From NCBI GenBank assembly GCA_023213395.1, contig CM041465.1:248999741-249063740 (forward strand): a stretch of DNA of 64,000 bases, given 5' to 3'. Position 1 is the stretch's first letter. Every line of letters begins with the position of its first letter. Shown here piece after piece: positions 11,500-23,004 of the stretch. The translations under genes were made by a program, and so were the position numbers. The DNA is from Cycas panzhihuaensis (lineage: Eukaryota > Cycadophyta). A model generated the notes under the pieces. The model had not been told where the DNA came from, did not search any database, and saw nothing but the letters and a program-made list of their open reading frames with translations.

Positions 11500-12560
11500 T
11501 GCGGTTCTACCGATGCGCTTAGGTTTTTACATTTTATGCGGAAATCACACCATCATGAGTATGGTAGGTGCCAAGAGGCATACATTCCTAAGGTCAAACA
11601 GACCTCCAAGCCCTACCGGTGACATTTGGCGAAGATCAAGCGGGCGGGATGGGCCGGACTATATTTTACGCAACCCCATGTATTATGACCCACGGTTAAT
11701 GGACCAAATCACTGGACCCTAAAAGCAAAAAGCGGCAAAGCTAAATTGGATGCAGAAATAGTCCACACCATTCTTGGACTTCCCAAGGAGGCGAAGTTCC
11801 ATTGGGAACCAAGAGGTCGAGGTGGGCGAGGAAATGTGGATGAAAAATTATGCCATCCTAACACCCGGATAATGTCGGGCGGAATCGGGGTGGCAGACAT
11901 CATGGATATCAAATTGCGGTGGGTGGCTAAGGTAATTAATTCCGATTTTTGTCAAAAGAAAATATACCTACATTCGTGGAGGTATGATGCGGTACTCTTG
12001 CAAATTCGGGATGGAGAAAGAATGAATTGGTCGAATTTTTAGCGAGAAAAATATGAGGCGGCGATTCTGAAATCGAGGACACAACCCTTTCGCCATCCTT
12101 CATTGCTTCCGGCTATTCTATTTTACCAAGGTGTCAGGAAGTCCAACTAACGAACCACTATTTCTCCTCGGGAACCAATCATTAAGCAGTGGGTTGCGAG
12201 TTCCCGGAACCACGACTACAAGATGGAACTTAAAAGGAGAATTCGAAACAAATGCGAGAAAGTACTTACACAGTTTACAAAAACCAGGTACACCTATTCC
12301 TCACAGGACAAAGCAAGTTGTCAATCGACGTGGGAAGAGGAGGAAAGGAGAGGAAGAGTCAGAAGAAGAGAAAGGGGAGGAGGCAGAAGCATCCTGGGAA
12401 GATTGGGAAGACTTCCCAGCAGTAGAAGAGGTTGGAGAACCCTCGGCACCGCCTACACCACAGGACAAAGGCGGGGCCAATTATCTGAGATGATTCGGGA
12501 TATGGAGGCGGTACAAAGCGAGAGATAGCGACCCTTGAGGAGAAGATAAAGGAAAAGGGC
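11500..12560 (+). pseudogene. TE3 accessory 3' ORF, homologous to that in TE6
   Basis: This lies downstream of integrase in the same orientation. Readable pieces are RNPMYYDPRLMDQIT (11672-11715), MSGGIGVADIMDIKLRWVAK (about 11870-11930), DGERMNWSNF (12010-12040) and SPREPIIKQWVA near 12170, then a Glu-rich coiled segment (12330-12420). TE6 has matching pieces in the same order and place. The layout resembles the 'putative plant transposon protein' domain that follows integrase in some plant elements, but I name that family only by resemblance. Frame breaks occur throughout. Confidence 0.6.
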
Positions 12561-12717
12561 GCCATCATTGCTACCGACACAAATAAATGAAGAAATTGCA
12601 GGACAACCAAAGCGGCGAGCCGCCTTGAAGCAGAGTGGGGAGGGATACCCAAATTTTTGACTTTTGGAGTTTTGTTGAGCAAGGATGCTCAAACCCATAG
12701 CTATTGACCCGGATAGA

Positions 12718-13548
12718 TGTTGGCATCAAAATTGACTCAATGGTCAGGAGGACCAGAGGTAGGTCAGATAACCTGGGTTGTGCAGGTACGGACCGTACGG
12801 AGGTACGCACGAGGCGAAACGGCAAAAACAGTGCATTCGGTGCACGATGACAAAAGCGCACTGAACGGGTACGCATGACAGAACGCATCAAAGAGCGGAA
12901 CGCAATCGAAACGGCGGCGCAGACATTACTCGGGGACCGGTGAAGACACAGGAGGTGCCAAACGACGCATTTGACGTCACGGAACCAAAGGAAGAATTAA
13001 TTAAGGTTAACCAAAGAGATTAAGTGAAGAGGTGCGATTAATTGAAGAGGCACGCATGGTCGAAAGGGTACGGTTATGACAGCATCATAACCCTTCGACC
13101 AAAAGGTACCAACAGGAGTACTTAAGGAGGTACGCATGATTCACTGGTTAGGTGAGAGCCAGGAGATCAAGGGTACGCAAAGGTGCGGATGACAAGACGA
13201 TGATGACCGATTGGAGCATGAGTGCATGATAAGTACCATCCGGCACGCATATGTAACAGAGATCAGATGTCTTTGGAATGCTCGTGAACGCATTCCACCG
13301 TGTAAATAAACTGTTGAATTAATAAAAGAAGAGTTATGTGGAAATTGGTGCATTCTTGATGTGTGTTGATGATGTCAAGTATGTATTGAATTACATCGCC
13401 GTGTACCATTCTGTGAATTATATATGGAATTATATGTGGAATATATGTGTATAACCATGTTGACAGTGTCCTAAAACTAGACTATAGCGCTGTGTAACCT
13501 TGACAAGTGCACTGATTCCACGAAGGGTGTGGAATCTATAAGTCAACA
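12718..13548 (+). repeat. TE3 3' LTR
   Basis: This is the direct-repeat partner of 3188-4011, with the same first and last bases, followed by the target duplication gcaat (13549-13553). Most differences from the 5' copy are 1-6 base indels, many of them beside CG dinucleotides, and not substitutions. Confidence 0.93.
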
Positions 13549-13553
13549 GCAAT

Positions 13554-13897
13554 TCCCTATATGGAAGGTGGAAGACGTTGAATCCTAAGTAGGCATGTTC
13601 CACCTACTGTTATACTCGAACCCTTTAAAGGTATGTCACAATCAAGAGGCAATTCATCTAAACATGCTTATGCACCCAATATTAAAATAGCAAGAAAAGA
13701 ATAGCCTATAATATCATCCTAGCATTCTACAAAGGACTTTTAATTAAATCTTTGCATAAGAAACTATATCAGCACACCTAGTGTTTAGACACTACTGACT
13801 TCACCTTTGAAAACACCGACAAATTCCTCAATTGGCTCCTCAAGCTCTACAGGTTAAAAAATCAATCAACCTATGATTATCCCACTCTAATAATAAA
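13554..13897 (-). other. TE2 leader next to its LTR; no gene seen
   Basis: Read on the minus strand this starts with a degraded primer-binding site (13897-13881, tttattattagagtggg, against TGGTATCAGAGTGGG), then runs into TE3. It is untranslated leader sequence. No ORF or domain is recognisable. Confidence 0.45.
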
Positions 13898-14311
13898 TGA
13901 AGTTGATACAGGATCGTAAGGGAACCAAAGTGAAAAATTAAAACAATGTTTTTCAGTTAGAATTAATTTACCTTCAAACTTTGATTCTCATTCATCACAA
14001 ATGATCCTCCTAGATACAATGTATAATAATATAGGCTTACATGTACAAGCAAGGTCGATAACAATCCCAAATCAACTGGTAATCACCCCAATATGTGTCA
14101 CAAGTCCATTAAGCACCTTACACAACTCTTGGACAGCTGTCATTAAGCTAATGATGACTTAATGACTCACCAATCCATAACTTGACCTATGTAAACATTC
14201 ATTATAACATGGGCTCCACTGCAAGTGAACTCCTTCAAACCCCGACACATTTCCATCTTGGTACAATGCATCTTAACTCTACTTGACGGATACAGGGTCC
14301 AACGTTTGACT
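13898..14311 (-). repeat. TE2 5' LTR, split by TE4
   Basis: On the plus strand this starts tgaagttgatacagg beside the degraded primer-binding site, and runs to the TE4 insertion at 14311. If TE4 and one copy of its duplication are removed, the sequence continues ctcaaca (58806-58812). That gives an LTR of about 421 bp with TG...CA ends (minus-strand start TGTTGAGAGTCA). A TATA-like stretch (tattattataca on the minus strand) lies near 14025. No partner LTR is in the window, so this is an inference. Confidence 0.45.
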
Positions 14312-14862
14312 TGTTGAGAATAATGGCATTTACCCTATAGCCCTTAAGATGTAATGGAGAGGAAAATCTACTACAATATAAAGATGATTAGCATCTAGCT
14401 ATGCAACAATGAAGATGAGCACATAAGCAAGCATTAGGAATAATGATCACAAGCATTAGAAGGACACAAATATGGAGAAAAAGGAATTGATCCTACTCCA
14501 AATAAATAAGAATAACTTAAATTAACAAGACTGGCAGCATAACAATACAACACTCTTTCATACATGATGCATGAGGATTGGACTCAATATATAGAGACCT
14601 CAAAGCACTACATGTTTGATGAATGTCAAACATGCAAGCTAGCTAGTTGCATGTAGGATAAGTGTCTGCTTGGGTTCTCTTGGGAGCACAAGTGCATGAG
14701 GGTACATTAACCCTCAAGTTACAATGTTTTACAACTAGAAAGAATGTGGTTGTGTACTTTATCACATTCGATGATAAGCCACCCTAACATTAAATTACAT
14801 AAAGCACATCGATAGTACATTATAAAGTAGTTCACTTAACATTTAAACATCAAGGTTTAACA
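14312..14862 (-). repeat. TE4 3' LTR
   Basis: Starts tgttgagaataatgg and ends aaggtttaaca on the plus strand. It is followed at once by a C-rich tract, the complement of the polypurine tract that primes plus-strand DNA. A TATA-like element lies near 14592 (tatatatt on the minus strand). It is 551 bp. Confidence 0.9.
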
Positions 14863-16376
14863 CCCCCCCTTAGTGTTTACAATGTTAAGTCATACACCAA
14901 GATGTACTAGTCAAGAGATCATTCCAAATATTCCTTCACTGCAAGGTAGTCGTTGAGAAAGGTACTTGTCATATCCATCTGATGAATTGACCACTTGCAT
15001 TGAGAAGATCGAGCCAATCTTGATTTGACGGTGTACATATATGTTCCAGATGTAAAGTTTGCTCCATAGTCAATGCCTTCTTTCTATTTCAATCCTTTGG
15101 CCACCAATCGAGCAGTGTGATTCTCAATAAAATCGTCAAATTGGAATTTGGCTTTGTGACTCCTTTTACATCTGTTTGCTTTCTTCCTATTAGGCAATTT
15201 TACCAAATCTGAATTACCATTCTTTTCAATAGAATGGTTTTCCTTATGAATGGCAACTTTCCACTTCTCATTTTTATTAGCCTCCTCAAAAGTGGAAGGT
15301 CCATCAACACAAAGTATATCAATCGTAAGTGCCTAATTGACTGAGTGTTGCCTCATCTCTGATGGACGTTTTCCTTCTATATCCTAACTGTCATGTACTA
15401 TCTGAGTGTACCATTTAGGTAACTTCTTCATAGATGTGACTAGAACCTCAATATCTTCTGGTTGTAGTGGTTGATCAACAGAAGAGGTACCATGATATGT
15501 ATCTAAAGTAGCTGGAGCAGAAGTAGATGGAGAAACGACAGGAACAAAAGATGAACATGGTGTTGCAAATTGTGAGGGGAGAAAGTATTCAACAATTTGC
15601 TTGCCCTTTTCAAGAGGAGAATGGATGGATGCAAACTCCAACTCCTCATTATTTTCAGCAAAGATTACATCTCTAAAAACATGCATTTTCTTAGTAATGG
15701 GGTCATAATATGCTTTGCTATGAAGAGCGTAACCAAGGAAAATACATTTAAGACTATTATGATCTAGCTTCTTTCTTTGTTGATGGGGAATGTGCATATA
15801 AGCAGTGCACACAAAAGTCTTCATATGACTAACAATTGGCTTTCCGCTAGACTAAGCCTCTTCTCTCGATGTTGGCAACTATTGCAGTTAGGCTCCTATT
15901 GGCCACATAGGCCGCTATGAGGAATGCTTCCGCCAAATAGGAAAGAGGAAGCCCTATTGCCTGCATCATTGCTTTGGCTTTATTGGCCAAAGTCCAATTC
16001 ATTCACTTAAATACTCCATTTTGTTGAGATGTATGTAGAGCAATCACCTATCTTCTGATTCCATGAGCCTTGCAAAATTGATTAAATCCCCTTGACGCAA
16101 ATTCACCTCCATTTTCAGATCTCAATATTTTGATTGACGATTTAGACTCATTTTCCACCTCAAGTTTGAATTACCTGAATTTTTTCAATGGTTTTGATTT
16201 GTGCTTGATGAAGTATACGCAAACTTTGTGTCAAAAAGCATCGATGAAGGGGATATAACACAAAGCTCCTCCAAAAGATGTTGCGGACATCGGTCCACAT
16301 AGATTTGTATGAACTAGCTACAAAGGTTGCGATGCATACCATGAGTTGCCTTTAGTAAAATGCTCTCTATGATGAA
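14863..16376 (-). pseudogene. TE4 pol, integrase C-terminal part and RT start; rest of RT and RNase H lost
   Basis: Minus-strand reading from 16376: decayed integrase core, then a conserved block (15824-15384) with CTAYMHIPHQQRKKLDHNSL and KCIFLGYALHSKAYYDPITK, which matches TE5 integrase C-terminus. Next come the RT entry block (TFEEANKNEKWK near 15300) and MDMTSTFLND (about 14985), equivalent to the [12 protein letters not shown] of copia RT. The sequence then jumps almost at once to the polypurine tract. So the YVDD box and all of RNase H are missing, a deletion of roughly 1 kb. TE5 interrupts integrase at 16376. Confidence 0.8.
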
Positions 16377-16934
16377 TGTTAGAATGGGCCTAATGGCCAC
16401 ATAGGTCCAAGATCATTAACAAAGCACAATACCATTAAATGCATTAAGCATAAACACAAAGAACTCAAAGAGAGAGGAGCAAGATTACAACACCAAGTAT
16501 GGGGTGTTGGAATTAGTCCAACAACCAAAGAATGCTTCAGCTTGATTAGCAAACCGACAGAATAACAATGAGCTCCAACTCTTGAATGTACAACAATGAA
16601 GAAAGGCCTCCTTAAATAGAGGGAAATGAGAGGCCAAGGGCTATTGCATGATTGACAAGTGTCAATCATGCAATGCCTGCTTGCATGTAGGACAAGTGTC
16701 CATTGGAAGCTCTTATGTGAGCAAAAGTGCAAGGGGGTCATTTGACCCTCAAGTGACATAAGTGACAACGTTATGTCACTAGACATAAAGTGGGTGTGTA
16801 CTTTATCACTTAAGTGATAAAGTAACCCCTAAAGTACAAAAATGCACATAAAACATTAAAGTGCACACATAATACATAAACATAAAGTACATAAGCTTAA
16901 CATGTAAACATAAGGTAAAACATAAGGTTGAACA
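16377..16934 (-). repeat. TE5 3' LTR
   Basis: Starts tgttagaatgggcctaatgg and ends aaggttgaaca on the plus strand, flanked outside by the duplication atgaa. The pol frame runs a short way into it. On the minus strand ctatttaagg (near 16618) is a possible TATA box. Confidence 0.95.
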
Positions 16935-18394
16935 CCCCCATCGCTTTTACAATGTTAAGTCGGACCCCTAGACCATCTCTAAATTTTACAAATTTCTCTC
17001 TACCTAGTGGCTTGGTAAAGATATACATCTGTTCCGCCTGTTGGTCGATATTGAAGATTGATCTCACTACTGTGTACATGTTCTCTGATGAAATGGTGGT
17101 GAACTTCAATATGTTTGGTTCGTGCATGAAGACAAGATTCTTAGTCAACTTGAGCACACTCTGATTGTCGCAATGAATACTGGTAGGCTGCTCCTGCTCA
17201 AGTCCAAGCTCGCCAAGAATCCGTCGTAGCCAGATAGCCTCGCAAGCTGCGCTAACTGCAGCTTTGTACTCTGCTTCAGTGGAGGACAAGGTAACATTTG
17301 GTTGCTTCTTGCAACTCCATGACACAGCTGCTGAACCAAGGGTAAAACAATAACCCGAGGTTGATTTCCTGCTATCCTGTCATCCTGCCCAATCAGAATC
17401 AGAGAACCCTTCCAAAGTGAAGTTCTCATTATGTGCATACTCAAGTCCAAGCTACAATGTACCTTTGATGTACTTGAGTATGCGTTTTGCTGCTTTCCAA
17501 TGCTTCTGATTGGGTTGAGACATGAAACGAGAACAAATCCCAACTGCAAATAAAATATCCGGACGAGTGTTGGTGACATAGATGAGACTACCAATCAACT
17601 GTCGATAAAGAGTGGGATCTGCAGGTTCAGCTTCCTCATTAAGAGTAAGCTTGGCTCCGTTCTCCATGGGTGTAGGCGTTGTCTTGCAGTCATGCATCCT
17701 GAATCTCTGCAAGATGTCCCAAGAATATTTTGCTTGGGAAATAAAGATATAGCCTGGCTGCTGCCATACCTCAAAGCCTAAAAAATAATAAAGAAGTCCA
17801 AGATCAGTCATCTCGAAACTTCTCTTCAAATCAACCTAGAGAATCTTGATGAGCTTAGTGTCATCACCAGTGATCACTAAGTCATCTACATACAAGGCAA
17901 TATAAATGACATGGTTTTGTTCATGTTTGATATACAAGTTAGGATCTGATGTAGATCGATGAAACCCATGTCTCAAGAAGTATTCATCGATTTTTGCATA
18001 CCATGCCCTAGGAGCTTGTTTCAAGCCATACAATGCCTTCTTGAGGCGACATACCAAATGCTCCTTACCTTGTTCTTTGTAACCAGGAGGTTGCTCCACG
18101 TATACCTCCTCCTGAAGATCGCCATTTAGAAAGGCGCTCTTCACATCCATCTGATAAACTGGCCATTTGCATTGTGCAGTTAAGGCCATAAGGAGTCTGA
18201 TGGTGTTCATGTTTGCCACTGGTGCAAAGGTTTCTTCATAATCAATGCCTTCCTTTTGTTTGAATCCCTTTGCTACAAGGCGTGCCTTCTGCCACTTAAG
18301 TGTACCATCAGAATGAAATTTGGTCTTATAGACCCATTTACAACTGATTGCCTGTTTATGTGGAGGCAATTCGACCAAATCCCATGTGCCATTA
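16935..18394 (-). pseudogene. TE5 reverse transcriptase and RNase H
   Basis: RT begins after the frame break at about 18395 ([16 protein letters not shown]). It continues with [40 protein letters not shown] and the catalytic box [14 protein letters not shown], which is intact. Then come LLYYFLGFEVWQQPGYIFIS and RQLIGSLIYVTNTRPDILFA. RNase H has SDSDWAG, TLSSTEAEYKAAVSAACEAI and CDNQSVLKLTKN. Stops are TAG 17836-17838, TAG 17452-17454 and TGA 17380-17382, all in one frame. The polymerase and nuclease residues I can see are the expected ones. Confidence 0.92.
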
Positions 18395-20160
18395 ATGGAT
18401 CTCCTCATCCATGGCAGCTTTCCAATTATCATTTTGTGAAGCCTCCTCAAAGGTGGAAGACTCATCAACAGAAAGCACTTCAGCCATAAGTGCAAAATTT
18501 GTTTGCTGCCTATACTTCGATGGATGTTTCCCTTCAATAATATGACCGTCCTGCACCATTTGAGTATACCATTTAGGTAACTTTTGAAATGATGTAGCAT
18601 GAACCTCAATGTCTTCTGGTCTAAGTGATTGATCAATAGAAGATGATGTGGAAGGTTCAAGTGGAGCAGAAGATGATGAAATAGATGGTACAGGAGGTGC
18701 AGATGAAGTACATGGTGTATAAAACTGAGAGGGAGGGAAGTCCTCAACAATCTTTTTGCCTTTATCAATGGAGGGTTGGATTGATGCCACATCCAACTCT
18801 TTCTGATCATTTTCAACAAAGATTACATCTCTTGAGAGATGCATTTTTCTGCCAACTGGATCGTACAACTTGTAGGCTTTGCTATGAATGGCATATCCTA
18901 CAAAAATGCATTTGAGACTATGTTTATCCAACTTTGTTCTTTGTTGATCAAGTATGTGCATATATGCAGTGCATCCAAATGTCCTCAAATGGCTGATAGT
19001 TGGTTTCTTACCAGTCCATGCCTCCTCAGGTGTAATGTTGGTGACTGCTGTAGTAGGACTCCAATTGGCCACATAGGCTGCTGTGTGAAATGCTTCGGCC
19101 CAGTAAGCTCTTGGAAGTCCTTTTGCATGCATCATAGTTTTGGCTTTATTAGCCAAAGTTCTGTTCATCCTTTCGGAGACTCCATTTTGTTGAGGACTAT
19201 GAGGAACTGTGAGTTGTCTCTGAATTCCATTATCCTTGCAGAGTTGGTTGAATTCATTTGAAGTGAATTCACCTCCATTATCTGACCTTAATGTTCCAAT
19301 TGAGTAACCAGATTCATTTTCTACTTCAGCTTTGAACTCTTTGAACTTAGAGAATGCCTCTGATTTTTGTTTTATGAAGTAGACCCAGACTTTATGAGAA
19401 AAGTCATCAATGAAGGATATGTAATACAATGCTCCTCCAAATGATTGAGTGGACATGGGTCCACATAAGTCTGAGTGAATTAACTGCAATGGATAAGATG
19501 CACGCCATGCTTTGCCTTTAGGAAAAGGCAACCGATGTTGTGTCCCCATTATGCAAGCTTCGCAAAGACAATTTGAACCATATATCTTTGGAAGCCCATA
19601 TACCATGTTTTTGTTCATCATCTGCTTCAAATTATCTAGGCTTAAGTGACCTAGACGTTGATGCCATAAATGCATTTTCGACAAAGATATGGAACCAGAA
19701 TAAGCAGAATCAAGTGTAATGTTATTGGCATCCAACTTGTAAAGACCTTGATCCTCATAGGCAACAGTTACGATCTGGTCATCTTTGTCACTAATGATAC
19801 ATTTCCCATTCTTGAATAACACGCTCATCTGTTGCTTGTCCAACTGGTTAACAGATAGCAGACTCTTCTCCATGGAAGGAATGAAGTATGCATCACTATT
19901 GGGAAATGTCGAGGAAGGATTTTCTGAAGAATGGAAAGGAGCTATTGTGCCTATGCCTGAAATCTCAACAAATTCATTATTTCCAAAGGTCACTGATTGA
20001 CCTTTACCTTCCTTAATATTGCATAGGAGTTCTTCACTCCATGTCATATGCTGAGAAGCTCCTGAATCAACAATCCAAGTGTGATCAACCTTGGATGATT
20101 GATATGCACAAAACAGTTTGTCTTCATCGGCAAACTGATTAAAGTGGCGTTGGTAGCCAC
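18395..20160 (-). pseudogene. TE5 protease and integrase
   Basis: Protease active site TWIVDSGASQHMTW is at about 20040-20080. GAG-pre-integrase follows with LWHQRLGHLSLDNLKQMM, then CEACIMGTQHRLPFPKGK (zinc-finger Cys pair). The integrase core has LIHSDLCGPM (first Asp), TLRSDNGGEFTSNEFNQLCK (second Asp) and SPQQNGVSERMNRTL with the catalytic Glu. So the D,D,E triad is intact. The C-terminal part carries CIFVGYAIHSKAYKLYDP. The frame is open from about 20047 to a stop at 18392; a short deletion there breaks the link to RT. Confidence 0.93.
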
Positions 20161-21115
20161 CTCTTTGACCCCCCCTTCCTCTTGGACCTCCTTGATAGGC
20201 ACCTCGATTTGGTCAAGGGGGATTCTACTGCTGATCTAGCTGCTGAAATCTTTGTTAATACTGTTGCCTTGGCTGCTGTTGTCGCTGACCTTGTGGTTGT
20301 TGTTGCTACTGTTGTTGTCGTTGTAGATCTGCCTGCTTCTTTCTGCAATCAAGTGCAATGTGGCCAAGTTTGCCACAATAATGACATACAACATTGGACT
20401 TAGAAGAGCCAATGTTCATGTTTCTAAACTGCTTTGTGAATGCAGGTTTGGAGATCTGATTGGCCTTTGACTTGGCCGTGAAAGCACCTGGTGTAGATGG
20501 TTCTTCATTATCCTTAGCATAAATCTGTTCTTCTTGAAGCAATAAGCTTTCAAGTTCATTGAATGTCATTTTCTTTAGTGAACCATCTCGTGTGGTAGAT
20601 GATATGAAGCCATTGTAGTCCTTTGGCAATGCTTTGGTGATGGATGTGATGAGTTCATCCCTTGTAGCAGGACTACCTAAAGTATTCAATTCATTACAAA
20701 CCTCCTTAATGGAGAACAAAAATGCTGACATTGGCTTTACAAATTTGACAGAATACAGTTTGGCTTTTACCATCAGAATGCGAGCTTCATCTCGCCTTTC
20801 ATATAGTGAGGACAATGTGTCCCAAGCTTCTTTAGAAGATTTAGCAGAAGAGATGTTCTAATCTACATGTACATGCACAATCATATGAAGAAATGCCAAA
20901 GCAATCTCGTCTTTGGCCTCCCAAGCAGCAACACATTCATAATCAACATCAACTTCATCATCATCAACAAGTGCAGGATTGGGGATTCTCCCAGAAACAT
21001 ATCCCCAAAATTCATTCATTATTAAGAGATTTTGTGTGATTCTTTTCCATTCTTGATAATTTGCTTGTCCTGATAACCTTATTGGGCATGCATTAAGCAT
21101 GTTAATAGCAGCCAT
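20161..21115 (-). pseudogene. TE5 gag (UBN2 capsid, CCHC knuckle, Gln-rich tail)
   Basis: Starts at the ATG at 21115 (MAAINMLNACPIRLSGQANY). The capsid follows, with WKRITQNLLIMNEFWGYVSG and SSKEAWDTLSSLYERRDEAR. The knuckle CHYCGKLGHIALDC is at about 20340-20385. A Gln-rich tail then leads in frame into protease. Stops are a TAG at 20858-20860, then TAG 20306-20308, TAA 20255-20257, TAG 20225-20227 and TGA 20213-20215 within the tail. Three of the tail stops sit among CAA and CAG codons, so each is best read as a Gln codon hit by C to T. No frameshift is needed. Confidence 0.88.
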
Positions 21116-22990
21116 CTTTCCACTTGTATAAAAGCTAGCAAATAACTTGGTAACTTCAAAGCTTTGTCGCTTAAGTTCCACCTTCTAACAACACCACCAG
21201 TCCTGATTTTACAAGAAAATCCAACAACTGGTGGAGTGATGAGGGGTGGAGGACTTCGGCTATTGAGTTAGTCCAAAGTTAAGTGTAGCAGAGACGAGGA
21301 TTAAACCTTTTTCGAGCTTCTCCAGCTAAGGTATTTTTACTTGGATTATGTACTTAGCTTTGATGCTATGATTTAGCTTACGATAAAGGCTTCTTAAGAA
21401 GTAAGTACATGAGAGTAATGAGCACTTTGATTAAGTGTTTTAAGTGCTTTTATGATCCAAGTAAAATGCTTTGAGTACAACAATGTAAGTACTTTTGAGA
21501 ATTTTAGTACTTAGTGAAAAATGATGCAAAACCTTGATGATGATAGCTGAAGTAGGTTCTTTTTAACGCTCCAAAGCCGATGTAGAGAAAGAACCACTTG
21601 CCAAAGTGTACTCAATGTACTCCAAATGCCAAACGAACTCCAAGCAGCAAGTTGTTGAGACTTTAAAATAGTCTCAACAATCCAACAGAAAGTGTGATTT
21701 TTATTAAGTACCAAATTCAGCGTCCTTTTTGAGATTTTTGAAGGCTATGGTCACCATGCAAGGTGCCAAAAAATCAACTCAAATGGTGATGAATATCACC
21801 TTTACAATATGAATATGCTTTTTGACCACTTTAATTAAGCTCTTAATGCTTTAATAGCATTAAAAAAATGCTAAAAGAGCTTAAAAAAGTAAAAAATAAA
21901 GGCTGAAAATCAACCTTTTTTACAACTTTGTCTCACTAGAACACCACGCAGGGAGTCTTTTCAAGCATTTATATCATGTAACTTCAAACTTTAATGAGAG
22001 GAGAATGACTTAGCATGAGTCATTTGTTGAGTCCTCTTTCCATCAAAGAAATTTTAATCCTCTTAAGTACCAAAAAAGTACTTTTATGAGCTACTTAAAA
22101 AACTGCTTTATGAATGAGATTAAATCTCAATGAAAATTTTTCTTAAAGCAATTAAGTCACCTTAAAGTAGTCTTCAAATAGGGCTAAATGACTTAAAAGT
22201 CTCTTGGAGCATTAAGCCCCCTTGATCAAAAAATCCTCTTAAGTAATAAAAGCCCCTTTTAACCTTGATTATAAAAAATTCTCTTAAAAAAAGACTTTAG
22301 GAAAAGAACCTTCAATTAAAAAAGGCATATACTGTTGAATATGCCAAAATGCATATTAACCAAAAGATTAGGCTAAAAAGCCAAAAATCGATTTGATCTC
22401 CGTCGACGGAATTTTCTCAAGTGCCGTCACGGGCCCTCTCCACTTGGTGCGTTTTTCGAGGCAGTTCGTGGACTATCCTCCATGCATCCCTGTTTCCGTC
22501 TCCCGTACGTCTGTGTATGCTTCTGGAAGCTTCCGTTCGGCCCCCGTGCGCAGTATTGGTCTCCCGTAGTAGGGACGACGTGGACAGGTGCGCCTCCGTG
22601 AGCAGGTCCTCTTCTCCCGTGCGGCCAGAGCAAGGACAACGTGTGGCTCCTCAAAAGCCCGTGCGGGCAGAATTCTGTGCTGTCTTTCCCATGCAGGGAT
22701 AACGGAGACGAGGGGCGGCGTGGTCGAGGCGTGAAGCTTGACGTCTTTGTGTAGGCAGTCTCAAGTGCAGGCCCAAGCAGGGTAAAGACAGGAGCAGAGC
22801 ACCAAATTTCAGGGACAGAGCTTCAGAGACAGAGGGGCAGTGTTCAAATTCCAGAGAGGGACAGTTTCCAAGGACAACAACAAGTATGGACAGAGAAACA
22901 GAGGACAAGAATGTGCCGAGTACGGACAACATCAAAGCTAACAGCAAACTTAAGAAATTCAACCAAATCAAAGCTCAAACAAACCAAAGA
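21116..22990 (-). other. TE5 untranslated leader
   Basis: About 1.9 kb between the primer-binding site and gag. It contains a GC-rich block (22400-22720) with cgtacg words and an AT-rich block (21840-22380). An imperfect hairpin, ggcatat...atatgcc, lies at 22325-22345. Open frames on both strands in the GC-rich block (22421-22702, 22427-22654) look like composition effects. The part near 21210-21260 matches TE4 leader at 38407-38460. Confidence 0.7.
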
Positions 22991-23002
22991 GCTCTGATAC
23001 CA
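22991..23002 (-). other. TE5 primer-binding site (initiator Met tRNA type)
   Basis: The minus strand reads TGGTATCAGAGC, the standard plant copia primer-binding site, complementary to the 3' end of initiator methionine tRNA. It sits 2 bp inside the 5' LTR. Confidence 0.9.
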
Positions 23003-23004
23003 AT

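Larger units (their letters stand above)
3188..13548 (+). mobile_element. TE3: complete Ty3/gypsy retrotransposon (10.4 kb), decayed coding region
   Basis: Two LTRs (3188-4011 and 12718-13548) in direct orientation flank an interior with gag, protease, RT, RNase H, integrase and an extra 3' ORF. That order (integrase last) is Ty3/gypsy. The 5-bp target duplication is exact: gcaat at 3183-3187 and 13549-13553. The bases after the 5' LTR (ttggttccattgcc) form the primer-binding site. They resemble the TGGCGCCGTTGCC type used by other plant gypsy elements, but the match is imperfect. The element shares gag, PR, RT and the 3' ORF with TE6, so both belong to one lineage. Every coding domain is broken by short indels. 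Confidence 0.92.

Noticed and set aside
11500-11722. Possible separate small gene at the start of the TE3 accessory region
   Set aside because: The matching blocks in TE6 show that it is part of one longer accessory ORF broken by frame changes.
18256-19261. Several plus-strand open frames opposite TE5 pol
   Set aside because: They are shadows of the conserved minus-strand integrase and RT.
22421-22702. Plus-strand open frame of 93 codons in a GC-rich block, with a second frame on the other strand
   Set aside because: It lies in the leader of TE5, antisense to the element. Both strands are open because the block is GC-rich. No domain is recognisable.
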